Positions 37,150 to 45,769 of a stretch of DNA of 64,000 nucleotides are shown here, in pieces. Positions within the stretch are counted from its first letter, which is position 1, and the number at the start of each line of letters is the position of its first letter. A model generated the notes under the pieces. It worked only from the letters and a program-made list of their open reading frames with translations, did not search any database and was not told the DNA's origin. Origin of the DNA: Butyrivibrio sp. X503 (GTDB lineage Bacteria > Bacillota > Clostridia > Lachnospirales > Lachnospiraceae); the NCBI RefSeq assembly GCF_003625475.1, contig NZ_RAIQ01000003.1, forward strand, positions 310,001 to 374,000, read 5' to 3'. The position numbers were made by a program, and so were the translations under genes.

Positions 37150-37632
37150 TTACTGTCTTGAAAGGTTATCCTGTCCCCAGAACTTGATCAGTTCGTCCAT
37201 CTTCTTGACTACCTGATACAGAACTCCCGTAGCCACACCTTCCGACCAAACAGAGCCCTTTACCATTCCTCTTAATATGTAACTGGAAAGGATTCCCGCA
37301 AGAGCATCCATGTCCGTGATTCCGGCTTCCTGTATAAAAAGAAGCTCGTCCTTATAGTTTCTAAGGTGATTCTCGCTGTAAACATAGACGTAGTTGCGAT
37401 CTAGAAGATTGGTGGTCTGAGCCGCCTTTACAAAGCCCAAAAGATTGGAATCGTATACCGGAAACGGTATAGATTTGAGCTCGCTGTTTGAATAGGTCTG
37501 AGCGACCTCAACCTTGACGTTCTCTTTAAGCCAATTAAGGTAAGGTGTAATCTTCGCAAGCTCGGGTCGATATCTTAAAATAATATCCTCAACACTGTTC
37601 TCATTGACATTGTTGTCATTTTCCATGCTCAT
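37150..37632 (-). CDS. Conserved hypothetical protein upstream of TetR
   Basis: 160 residues from ATG 37632, preceded by GGAG; the predicted transcription start (near 37709) lies inside the longer frame that begins at 37713, which therefore cannot be used. Soluble, with an acidic N-terminus (DNNVNENSVEDIILRYRPEL) and a helical C-terminal half (AGILSSYILRGMVKGSVWSEGVATGVLYQVVKKMDELIKFW region). LLDRNYVYVYSENHLRN is the only strand-rich part. No family recognised. Co-transcribed with the TetR regulator. Confidence 0.7.
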   Translation of the reverse strand: MSMENDNNVNENSVEDIILRYRPELAKITPYLNWLKENVKVEVAQTYSNSELKSIPFPVYDSNLLGFVKAAQTTNLLDRNYVYVYSENHLRNYKDELLFIQEAGITDMDALAGILSSYILRGMVKGSVWSEGVATGVLYQVVKKMDELIKFWGQDNLSRQ

Positions 37633-37715
37633 GAAATTCCGCTCCTGTTCTGGCTTTCGGCCGTTTCTAACTGAATTTGTGGCACTCAAAAAAACTCCTG
37701 TCCGAGTTCTCAAAC

Positions 37716-37744
37716 ATTATAGCAAGCAGATTTGCTAAGTGCAA
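37716..37744 (-). promoter_or_regulatory. Sigma-A promoter of the 37150-TetR unit
   Basis: On minus: TTGCAC (37744-37739), 17-base spacer, TATAAT (37721-37716). It is the same -35/-10 pair and spacing as the gdhA promoter. Confidence 0.8.
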
Positions 37745-37749
37745 TATCC

Positions 37750-37781
37750 ATTTTGATTAATAATGATATACGTGTCAAAAT
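37750..37781. promoter_or_regulatory. Candidate LysR-type operator
   Basis: Inverted repeat ATTTTGA (37750-37756) and TCAAAAT (37775-37781) in the divergent region, next to the minus promoter and upstream of the lysR-type gene. LysR regulators commonly bind such T-rich/A-rich dyads next to their own gene. Confidence 0.45.
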
Positions 37782-37835
37782 AGATTTATGCAATACGTAC
37801 ATCACTAATAAAATAATCCTTCTTTGGAGGAATCT

Positions 37836-38720
37836 ATGACCAACAACCTCGAATATTATAAAACCTTTTATTATGTAGGAAAGCTTTCAAGCATAACTCT
37901 AGCGGCAAAAGAGCTGTCTATTTCCCAGCCCGCCGTGACACAGTCGATCCATCAGCTTGAAAAGTCCCTCGGCTGCACTCTTTTTCAGAGGACTTCCAGA
38001 GGAATGAAGCTTACAAGTGAAGGAAATCTTCTATATAGATATATCGAAAGAGGTTATGAGCAGATCGAGCTCGGAGAGCAGCGCCTTTCGCAGCTCCTTC
38101 ATCTGGATGCCGGAGAAGTCAGGATCGGTGCAAGCGATATGACGCTCAGATTCTTTTTGCTGCCCTATCTTGAAAAATTCCATGAGCTCTACCCCGGAAT
38201 CAAAGTTACCGTAACCAACGGTCCCACACCCGAGACGCTTTCTTCTCTTGAAGATGACAAGATTGATTTCGGCGTTATTTCCACGCCCTTTAAAGAAAAA
38301 GACGGCTACAGTTTCTTCCCCGTTTCCGAGATAGAAGATACATTTGTAGCCGGCCGTAAGTTTATTCAATATAAAAATAAGATGCTGGACTTCTCAGATC
38401 TTTCAAACGTTCCGTTAATAATGCTTGAAGGAAAGACAAGTACCAGAGATTATATAAGTTCTCTTTTAACCGAGAACGGTGCCGAGCTTCACCCGGAGTT
38501 CGAGCTCGCAACAAGCGACATGATCGTGCAGTTCGCGCTTAGAAACCTGGGAGTCGGCTGCGTTGTCAAGGACTTTGCAAAAGAGTATCTCGACAGCGGA
38601 GTTTTATTCGAGCTTCGTTTTAATAAGATGATCCCCAAAAGAAAGATCTGCGTTATCACAAACGAAACAAGACCGCTGTCGATTGCCGCAAGGAAGCTCG
38701 TTGAGCTTATAAAAGCCTGA
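37836..38720 (+). CDS. LysR family transcriptional regulator
   Basis: 294 residues from ATG 37836, preceded by GGAGGAATCT; a TTG 12 bases earlier lies in the ribosome site and is rejected. The helix-turn-helix (about 3-60) has LSSITLAAKELSISQPAVTQSIHQLEK and CTLFQRTSRGMKLT, the family signature. The periplasmic-binding-protein-like effector domain follows, with GEVRIGASDMTLRFFLLPYL. The regulator diverges from the 37150-TetR unit and converges with the effector-like operon, so its target may be the divergent gene. Ligand unknown. Confidence 0.93.
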   Translation: MTNNLEYYKTFYYVGKLSSITLAAKELSISQPAVTQSIHQLEKSLGCTLFQRTSRGMKLTSEGNLLYRYIERGYEQIELGEQRLSQLLHLDAGEVRIGASDMTLRFFLLPYLEKFHELYPGIKVTVTNGPTPETLSSLEDDKIDFGVISTPFKEKDGYSFFPVSEIEDTFVAGRKFIQYKNKMLDFSDLSNVPLIMLEGKTSTRDYISSLLTENGAELHPEFELATSDMIVQFALRNLGVGCVVKDFAKEYLDSGVLFELRFNKMIPKRKICVITNETRPLSIAARKLVELIKA

Positions 38721-38743
38721 AGCTTCGGACTTCCTAAACGGAC

Positions 38744-40234
38744 TTATCGCTCCCTGATAACGTTGTTGCACATACTGATGAATTCCTGAAGGTCAGAATA
38801 CATTTGATCTATTTTCTTAGGATCTCCGTTGCCAAGGTCTTCATTATCTTCTATAAGATCATCATAATACTCTTTATTGTTCTTTCCGTCGGAATTGTAG
38901 TAGTCCTTTAGCGTAAAGTACACTTCATACATTCTGGGAACATTGTTATCAAAATTGTTGCCTACATCTGTTCCGAAGCAGAACTCATAGCCATTACCTA
39001 TATCCGTGCCTTTTTCCCTAAGTTCCTCAGAAAATCCGTCTTTACCTATAGTTTCTTGTACCCAGTGTCCGAGCGCTCTTGCTTCATACTCAACGGAATC
39101 GGGTTTTTTTACAGGTCTTGAAGCACGGAATTTCTCAAGTATATCATCGGCAACCAAGCCCTTTAACGGGTCTCCTTCCGCGGATTTCCTATTCTTGAAA
39201 TTATCATCCGCAATCTCGATATTTGTCGCCTTCACACTTTCAACTGCATGATTATCCATATCTTTTGTGTAAACGTATGTTACTTTAAACTCTTCATAAG
39301 GATTGGCCTCAATAAATTTGCGCTGCTTACTTGTTATATCTACAGAAACACCTGCGGCATAAACAATATCGTCATCAGCTTCATCAAACTCAAAATGACT
39401 ATAAGTAGATTCATCACTTATACGATTACACCATCCATAAAAAGAATGTTCTGAGCCGTCTTCAACATTTCCGTTGATTTCGGTAGCAGCCTCATTGAAC
39501 TCAAAAACACCATTTCTAAATAAGGAAACAATACTGTATCCACCGAAGCAGCTCTTAGGATTTTCCGCAAGCACAACATATATCCCATATGTTTTTACTT
39601 CATCAGTGTTTCCGCGTCCTATTTCAATATTAGCGGTAATATTGATCTTGCCCTCACCGAGTATATCTTCCCCGCCTACTTCATAATCCTTGATCTCGCA
39701 ATAAGTATTGTTGGTAGCATTCACGGTACTGCTCACATCAATACTGTCTTCTTTCATAGAGTCAAAAGATATATCGATTCCCGTAAGCGAATACTGGACA
39801 TACTCAATCTGCTCTTTCGTTGCGATACAATGATTATCCTTTTCGATCTTCTGCTGCCTGTAAGCGTATCCATCCCAATCGGAACGAATGAAATGATCTA
39901 TGAAATATTCCTGCCAGGTATCCTTTTTCGTTTCTTTATCGGCGGAAAACTCATCATAAGAAATTGAAATCTGCTCGATTGCCTCAAGAAGATCTTCATT
40001 CACTTCAGGCGCATAAGTTTCTTCCGAAGCATACTTTTCGACATCTGAAGTAGTCTGTTCCACTGATGCTTCTTCCTTGCTCTCTTCTACTTTTGCCTCG
40101 GTCTCGGTCGCCTGTCCCATTCCCACTTTGGGTGTTATATCCTTTGCGAAATTGCAACCTGTAAGACAAAGTGTCGTAATTGCCATTACCAAAAAATGTT
40201 TTCTAAACTTATGCATATCCTTCAACTTCCCCAT
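38744..40234 (-). CDS. Lipoprotein of unknown function, last gene of the peptidase-lipoprotein operon
   Basis: 496 residues from the ATG at 40234; an internal ATG at 40216 (after GAAGGAT) is equally possible. Signal with lipobox LTGC (ITTLCLTGC-NF), then a Glu/Thr/Ser-rich linker and about 430 residues of mixed alpha/beta with several DE-rich loops. No catalytic motif and no known domain seen. Anchored on the outer face of the membrane. It follows the lipoprotein at 40286 by 51 bases and ends the unit; it converges with the LysR gene. Candidate partner, receptor or immunity protein for the secreted peptidase proteins encoded upstream. Confidence 0.75.
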   Translation of the reverse strand: MGKLKDMHKFRKHFLVMAITTLCLTGCNFAKDITPKVGMGQATETEAKVEESKEEASVEQTTSDVEKYASEETYAPEVNEDLLEAIEQISISYDEFSADKETKKDTWQEYFIDHFIRSDWDGYAYRQQKIEKDNHCIATKEQIEYVQYSLTGIDISFDSMKEDSIDVSSTVNATNNTYCEIKDYEVGGEDILGEGKINITANIEIGRGNTDEVKTYGIYVVLAENPKSCFGGYSIVSLFRNGVFEFNEAATEINGNVEDGSEHSFYGWCNRISDESTYSHFEFDEADDDIVYAAGVSVDITSKQRKFIEANPYEEFKVTYVYTKDMDNHAVESVKATNIEIADDNFKNRKSAEGDPLKGLVADDILEKFRASRPVKKPDSVEYEARALGHWVQETIGKDGFSEELREKGTDIGNGYEFCFGTDVGNNFDNNVPRMYEVYFTLKDYYNSDGKNNKEYYDDLIEDNEDLGNGDPKKIDQMYSDLQEFISMCNNVIRER

Positions 40235-40285
40235 TCTCAACGTTTATAACAAAATGTCTACAATAAAAAATCTGTAGTAAATATT

Positions 40286-41371
40286 TTATCCTTCTATAAC
40301 AGCTACCGTTTCTTGAGTAAGCGATTCAAAAATGAATAGTCTTGAACCTATCCATCTAAAATCAAGGTCTGTATTTTTTTTCGCTTGTATCGTGGTAAGC
40401 TTCTCTTGTTGTCCGGAAGCAATATCAACTTTGTAAATATCGTTCTTATCGATAAGATAAACAGTATCGCTTGTAAAGCCTATGATCCTGCCTTTTTTTG
40501 TCTGATACACAACGTTGTTTTCTCCGGTCGTTACATCAAGGCTGAACAACACCTCTTTTTTGACATAATCTGAATGCAGTGCTGTACTTCCGCCTTTCAT
40601 TCGGTTTTTACTAAGCCTGTTCTTCGGAATTGTTATTATGCCATACAGCTTCCCGTCAACCTCGGAGAAGCATCCCCACTGCGCATAGATATAATCCTTG
40701 CCGCTTATACTGTCTATCGCATATGTGTTATCTCCAACAACTCCGGTATAATTTTCTTCACCAAAGTTCTTTTTTAAAACCACTTCCATTCCGTCATTCA
40801 TTATATAGCTACGCTCAGGTATATCATCATAAAGCGAATGCTCTTCTATTTTATCGCTTTCCTGCATCTCGTCCCACGACATATCATGAGTCCCATAACT
40901 TATAACAAATTTCTGATCATAGTTTTCAATCAAACTGATCTCGCCGTCTTTTTCCCTTAAGATCAGATTAAATTCAGAAGCATATAGTGTCTGCATATCG
41001 ATATTCTGAAAATCTCTGTTAAAGCTTAGATAGTTTAAAGAATATTTTGTATTAGCATAGGGTCTGCTTAAAGTAAACAAAACACCGCCTCTGCATTCAA
41101 CCACTTCATGTATCCTGTCAGATTCTGTGTTTTCAACTTCAAACAGCTTGGTATCTTCTCCACTTTCAACATCAGTTCCTACAATCACTGTACCCGGATA
41201 CTTTTCTCCTTTAACCACTCTATAAACATATTGTAGGTTCTCATCATTAGGTCCAAGCTGAGTTACTGCGATCCTTCGCCATGGATCATTGTATGAACAT
41301 CCGACAAGTGCTGATATCGCAACAGACACAACCACTAAAACAGTTATTATCTTAGTTATAGCTTTTTTCAT
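40286..41371 (-). CDS. Beta-propeller-like lipoprotein
   Basis: 361 residues. Signal with lipobox LVGC (SVAISALVGC-SY). The rest is a series of short beta-strand blocks with recurring patterns such as VIVGTDVESGEDTKLFEVE, VLFTLSRPYA, VLFSLDVTTGENNVVYQTKKGRIIGF and TVYLIDKNDIYKVDIASGQQEKL, as in DUF5050-like or PQQ-like propellers. Extracytoplasmic, membrane-anchored. It starts 26 bases after the second peptidase gene. Propeller lipoproteins bind other proteins, so recognition of the neighbouring peptidase is plausible but unproven. Confidence 0.75.
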   Translation of the reverse strand: MKKAITKIITVLVVVSVAISALVGCSYNDPWRRIAVTQLGPNDENLQYVYRVVKGEKYPGTVIVGTDVESGEDTKLFEVENTESDRIHEVVECRGGVLFTLSRPYANTKYSLNYLSFNRDFQNIDMQTLYASEFNLILREKDGEISLIENYDQKFVISYGTHDMSWDEMQESDKIEEHSLYDDIPERSYIMNDGMEVVLKKNFGEENYTGVVGDNTYAIDSISGKDYIYAQWGCFSEVDGKLYGIITIPKNRLSKNRMKGGSTALHSDYVKKEVLFSLDVTTGENNVVYQTKKGRIIGFTSDTVYLIDKNDIYKVDIASGQQEKLTTIQAKKNTDLDFRWIGSRLFIFESLTQETVAVIEG

Positions 41372-41397
41372 AATTATCTTTTTCTCTCCAATCTGTT

Positions 41398-42627
41398 TTA
41401 TGGATTTGAAATCCCCATAACCTGTATATTCTCCGAATTACCACTATCCGAACCAATATGCTTTATTGCATCTTCTATATCTGAAAACTCTTTATTTTCC
41501 AGTCCGGAATTATGAACAATATAGCCATACGATCCGTCTGTATGAGTTACTATCTCAATATTTACTGTATGGATCATCTGGGTAAGATCATTTTTATCAT
41601 TGTAAACAGTTACAATTAATGTATCGCTGGATTCGGCTATCTTTTTAATCTCTGAATAATCAGTGCTCTGACACAGCTGAATATCATATCCTTGCGAACA
41701 AAGATTCTCATATATCACCGTGGGAGAAGTTCCCCATATTCCGCCTAAAGTAGCCCCTCTTCCTTCATATTGCCTGATAAGTTCAGCAACTTCATCAACG
41801 CTCATATCATACCCCAGCGAATGCATTGCATTAACTATAGCAATAAGCTCACAACCGGAGTATGCCATAGTTCCGGCATCTCCCGGTGGATTGAGGCCGT
41901 AACTGACATCCGTCCACTGCCACTGATTCTCAATATACTCTCCGGGAGTGTAAACGTCGGCAATAGATATTCTATTTTTCAGATAGTGCGATATTGAAGC
42001 AATGGCACCTACTCCTGTAGTTTGGCTGAGTAAATATAATACAATAAGTAGTTTTTGGTTACTCCAATTTTCAGGAATATAGCCTTCTATTAAATATTGA
42101 GCTGCCTCTTGCAAATCCTCAGCAGATATAGTAATAAGTGGTTCCGTTACTATAGGCCCGGTCACTCCCGGAAAAACACCTAAAGCCGGAGAAGCAACCG
42201 CAGAGGTTTTTATTGCTTTCAAGTTTACATTCACGGCGGTATTATTTTTAGCAAAGTCTTTTGCATTTATATTTTTAGTAATTCGCCGTGCATTTGTTTC
42301 ATCAACAGCTAAAGCCTTTGACAACGCAGCATCCGTTTTATTAATTGATGCTTGAATTTCAGTCACAATATGGTCGACATCTTCTGTCAAAAATTTTCTA
42401 AGGCGCTTGTCGCTATCAGCAACACGGTGCCAATAGTCCGCAAGACGCATCATACATTCAGTCCCGCAAACTTTATTTTCCATATTAAAAGGTGATTCAT
42501 CAAATACCATGTCACCTGCGCTGTTTCGCACTATACCCTGTAATCTGGTATATGTAGGGTTGTCCAAATACAGTGTATTGCTACCACTTTTATCAAAACC
42601 TTTTGTTGTTGATTGTAATTTCCCCAT
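41398..42627 (-). CDS. Helical protein with C-terminal papain-like cysteine peptidase domain (short form)
   Basis: 409 residues, no signal peptide or lipobox. Residues 1-140 are mostly helical and contain a Cys pair (C54, C58) and a long charged helix. Residues about 225-405 look like a C39/papain-like peptidase: AYSGCELIAIVNA with candidate nucleophile C259, MIHTVNIEI with H353, and IVHNSG with N373. The order Cys-His-Asn is that of the papain fold. Absence of a Sec signal suggests either cytoplasmic action or export by another route such as a type VII system. It begins 17 bases after the lipoprotein gene at 42645. AT-rich compared with housekeeping neighbours. Confidence 0.7.
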   Translation of the reverse strand: MGKLQSTTKGFDKSGSNTLYLDNPTYTRLQGIVRNSAGDMVFDESPFNMENKVCGTECMMRLADYWHRVADSDKRLRKFLTEDVDHIVTEIQASINKTDAALSKALAVDETNARRITKNINAKDFAKNNTAVNVNLKAIKTSAVASPALGVFPGVTGPIVTEPLITISAEDLQEAAQYLIEGYIPENWSNQKLLIVLYLLSQTTGVGAIASISHYLKNRISIADVYTPGEYIENQWQWTDVSYGLNPPGDAGTMAYSGCELIAIVNAMHSLGYDMSVDEVAELIRQYEGRGATLGGIWGTSPTVIYENLCSQGYDIQLCQSTDYSEIKKIAESSDTLIVTVYNDKNDLTQMIHTVNIEIVTHTDGSYGYIVHNSGLENKEFSDIEDAIKHIGSDSGNSENIQVMGISNP

Positions 42628-42644
42628 TTTTACCCTTTCTCTTT

Positions 42645-43370
42645 TTAAAGATCAGTGTCTACGCATTTTTCCAGATGATCTTTTCCTTTTACATGTATAA
42701 CTTTATAGATTTCTACATCAGGTACATATTCTCTAATATCTTTACACACTTCATTAAGATCATATCCCTCTTCCCAATAATCAATTATGATCTGCTTGGG
42801 ATTATTGACCTCTTTCAAAAATGCATACATTTTTCCTTTTGGTGTGTACGAATCACTATGAGATTGAAGTATAACAATCGGCACATCTATCTGAATATCT
42901 TCGCTTCCTTCAACCTCAACTTCGACGCTGTCCATTTTTATACACATATATTGAAGCTTTGACGTATCAGATTCCGCTAATTCATCCAAATAATCTATCC
43001 CATTTGAGCCATCACTAATATTTGAGAAAAAGGAAGGTGACATCTCATCTACATACTCATTTGTAAATGTTATGGCAAAACCATTCGGAAAATAGCCCGG
43101 ATTATCCTCTACAAATTTATTATGCGCGTTAACCACATCGCATAATTCTTTATAACCTTCAAGCCCATTTTTATAAGTCAACTTCAATTCCATCTCGGCA
43201 CTATCCAATATATAGACATTTGTTGTTAGATTCTTTTTGGAAAATAGTCCAATCTGTTTTTCCCACTTTCCGTATGACATTTTTACTTTGGAATTATTCA
43301 CACTTCCACAGGCTGACAAGAGCATCAATAAAAAGACTAGGGTGAATATGATTTTTCTTCTTTTATTCAT
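42645..43370 (-). CDS. Small lipoprotein between the two peptidase genes
   Basis: 241 residues from ATG 43370, preceded by GAGG nine bases upstream. An earlier ATG at 43385 overlaps the previous stop in ATGA fashion and may also serve. Signal with lipobox LSAC (FLLMLLSAC-GS). The mature part has about 215 residues of mixed strands and helices (YILDSAEMELKLTYKNGL, VPIVILQSHSDSYTPKGKMYAF). No known domain. By position it is the best candidate for a surface-anchored partner or immunity protein of the 744-residue peptidase protein. Confidence 0.72.
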   Translation of the reverse strand: MNKRRKIIFTLVFLLMLLSACGSVNNSKVKMSYGKWEKQIGLFSKKNLTTNVYILDSAEMELKLTYKNGLEGYKELCDVVNAHNKFVEDNPGYFPNGFAITFTNEYVDEMSPSFFSNISDGSNGIDYLDELAESDTSKLQYMCIKMDSVEVEVEGSEDIQIDVPIVILQSHSDSYTPKGKMYAFLKEVNNPKQIIIDYWEEGYDLNEVCKDIREYVPDVEIYKVIHVKGKDHLEKCVDTDL

Positions 43371-43381
43371 AAATTTGTACC

Positions 43382-45616
43382 TCATTTTATCTCAGTATAT
43401 GTTATACTCGAAAACGGATTATTAATACGGGCATCTGAAACCACTTCAATATATTGATCATAATCTACATAAAAAGTTTGTCCCCACGAAGAAATCTCAA
43501 CCATTCTTCTTAAATTCCCATTATCATCAGTTTCCTCATATATGGCAGTTGCAGTGACATAGTGACTCGAAGCACCATCGACTTTAGAATATTCTCCGGT
43601 TGATGGCTCGTAGGAATAAAAGGCCACTTCCTCTCCTCCACAATCAAACAATCCCCAAACAACCGGTATTCCGTTGTCCAACTGCTGTTTCATACTATCA
43701 TAATCCGCTTCATAATCCTTTGTATAATCCCAGTTCGAGGTAATATTCACACCCTCTTTTTCACACATATTAGTGACAAAATCTGTCATCTCACCGGGAA
43801 AAGCACCTTTTACCGGGCCTCTTATCTGTTGTCTTCTACGCTCTGAGTACCGTTCCTGTTTTGGCTCTATCAAATCTTTAGCATCCAGATATTCATATAC
43901 CAACTTCATATAGTCTTCTTTAGAAATGGTTTTCTGCCCCGTTAAATAAAGGTACTGATTTACGGAAGCGATTACTCCGCATCCGTACTTAGCCAATAAT
44001 TCACCCATATCAGCCTCATCTTTAAACCACTTTTGAGCTCCGCCAAATCCCGTATCAGGATTACCATTTGAATCATATAATCCTGTTACAATAATAAAAT
44101 TCTCATCAACAGCACCGGATCTTACTCTTTTCGAATCATCTACAGTAATTGTTTGATCCGCAACACTTTTTTTCGGAATGACTATTTTCGGTAAAGTCTT
44201 AATTGTAAGTGAAGGAGACGCAACAACTTTACTTTTATCAAAGAACGATGCCCCATAAACGGAAACATATCCAGCTGTTTGAAAATAATTCTTTAATGAA
44301 GATAGACCCTGTTCACTGATAACGTTACCGAAATGATTCCATAGATTTGTTATGGGTATATTCATTCCCGTAGCTAAAGTGTTAGCATTTAAAAGCCCCG
44401 GAACAGTCATAGCATTAGGTAGTGCTGCATTTTGAGCATTCGAATTTGCCAACAGGTTAGAAACTCCGGTTAATGTACATGTTCCTGCGACAAGATCTAT
44501 CATGGAATTAACTCCGCCCTGCTGAAAATCATTATAGAAAACCAGTGCATTCTTTCTAAGATTCGAAAGATTACCTTTTTCAATAAAGCTTTTCATCGCT
44601 CCGCCCACTTCAAAAGCAAGCGCTGATTCCATAGGCGTTACTCTATATGCATCTCTATTTACCGGATGCTTTCTTGCATTTTCTGTTATATAATTTTTGA
44701 AATGATTATAGAATGGTAGAGAAATGATCTTCTTGGACAACGGATTATTGGCAGCTTCAATAGCACCAAAAGGACACAAAAATGTACCACCACCGTTTCT
44801 TCTGAGTTCACCTTGGGTAATCGCGATATCATTGCCTTTACCATGGAAATAATTATCAATATTACCGCAGAACATATCCAAACGATCATTAAGATTCCTT
44901 ACAGTTTTGATATTTGGATTTCCAATAACTTCAACATTGGATTTAGCCATCTTAGGATCATCGTAATGGTATCCCCATATGATATCTGAGACAGCTTTCA
45001 TTCTCTTATTAAGATCAGCACTGTTAAAGGGAGTCTCTCTTCCTTTAAGGTAACTGTTCATTGTATTGTCAAATTCGACAAGCCTATTCTGGCACTCTTT
45101 GAAATAACCGCCTTCGGGATTATCTCCACCGCATATATCTTCGAATGAAGCAAGCGCAGCCTTACTGTTCGGATATGGAAAGTCTCCGGGAACTTCATCC
45201 CCAAATTCAGCATTCAGATCATCCATTATACTGTTTGTTTCACTTGCTATCTCTTTAAATCTCCTGTAAAAATGCTTGAAATCATTGTTTATTATTTCAA
45301 GAGTATCGTATTCTATCCTGGCATTTGAAGACGGATCAACCATACTTTCAAAACTTTCCATGATAAATCTCTGATCCTTGATCATCATATCATGCATGTC
45401 GGTAGTATCGTTTATCAACTTACCTGTGCCAAGTTTTATAAATTTCTTGAGTGCTCGGGCAGTCATTCCTATAAACAAAGGATTAGCATCAAAATCGTTA
45501 TTGGCCAATCTTGTTACATCTGCGTAACCATCATATGCCTTCTTTGAAGTATTAAGATATTCATAATACTGTGCAGATTGTTCGGCATCATAAAACTTCC
45601 CGTTATTAATCCCCAT
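43382..45616 (-). CDS. Large helical protein with C-terminal papain-like cysteine peptidase domain
   Basis: 744 residues, no signal peptide. Residues 1-260 are long helices with a WxG-like, acidic pattern that could act as a type VII (LXG-like) export domain, though I cannot assign it. A middle region (about 280-470) has hydrophobic patches. The C-terminal domain (about 520-744) reads as a papain-fold peptidase: KYGCGVIASVNQYL with C546, GASSHYVTATAI with H685, and EISSWGQTFYVDYDQY (709-720), equivalent to the NSWG motif of papain, with serine in place of asparagine. First gene of the five-gene unit and directly downstream of its promoter. Confidence 0.72.
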   Translation of the reverse strand: MGINNGKFYDAEQSAQYYEYLNTSKKAYDGYADVTRLANNDFDANPLFIGMTARALKKFIKLGTGKLINDTTDMHDMMIKDQRFIMESFESMVDPSSNARIEYDTLEIINNDFKHFYRRFKEIASETNSIMDDLNAEFGDEVPGDFPYPNSKAALASFEDICGGDNPEGGYFKECQNRLVEFDNTMNSYLKGRETPFNSADLNKRMKAVSDIIWGYHYDDPKMAKSNVEVIGNPNIKTVRNLNDRLDMFCGNIDNYFHGKGNDIAITQGELRRNGGGTFLCPFGAIEAANNPLSKKIISLPFYNHFKNYITENARKHPVNRDAYRVTPMESALAFEVGGAMKSFIEKGNLSNLRKNALVFYNDFQQGGVNSMIDLVAGTCTLTGVSNLLANSNAQNAALPNAMTVPGLLNANTLATGMNIPITNLWNHFGNVISEQGLSSLKNYFQTAGYVSVYGASFFDKSKVVASPSLTIKTLPKIVIPKKSVADQTITVDDSKRVRSGAVDENFIIVTGLYDSNGNPDTGFGGAQKWFKDEADMGELLAKYGCGVIASVNQYLYLTGQKTISKEDYMKLVYEYLDAKDLIEPKQERYSERRRQQIRGPVKGAFPGEMTDFVTNMCEKEGVNITSNWDYTKDYEADYDSMKQQLDNGIPVVWGLFDCGGEEVAFYSYEPSTGEYSKVDGASSHYVTATAIYEETDDNGNLRRMVEISSWGQTFYVDYDQYIEVVSDARINNPFSSITYTEIK

Positions 45617-45665
45617 ACTTGATTACCTCTTCCCTTTTACACAATACCTTACCCTAGTGAAATAT

Positions 45666-45695
45666 ATTTTAACATTTCGATAATTACAGCGTCAA
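45666..45695 (-). promoter_or_regulatory. Promoter of the peptidase-lipoprotein operon
   Basis: On minus: TTGACG (45695-45690), 18-base spacer, TAAAAT (45671-45666). It gives a leader of about 45 bases to the ATG at 45616 and follows the terminator of the HAD gene. Confidence 0.65.
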
Positions 45696-45725
45696 CTGCT
45701 CTTTATATTTAAAACATCTCACAAT

Positions 45726-45759
45726 CAAAAAAAGTTGCACTCGATCATCAAGTACAACT
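45726..45759 (-). terminator. Intrinsic terminator of the HAD gene
   Basis: On minus, AGTTGTACTTGA pairs with TCGAGTGCAACT (wobbles allowed), followed by TTTTTTT. It isolates the effector-like operon from upstream genes. Confidence 0.88.
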
Positions 45760-45769
45760 TTTAAATCAT

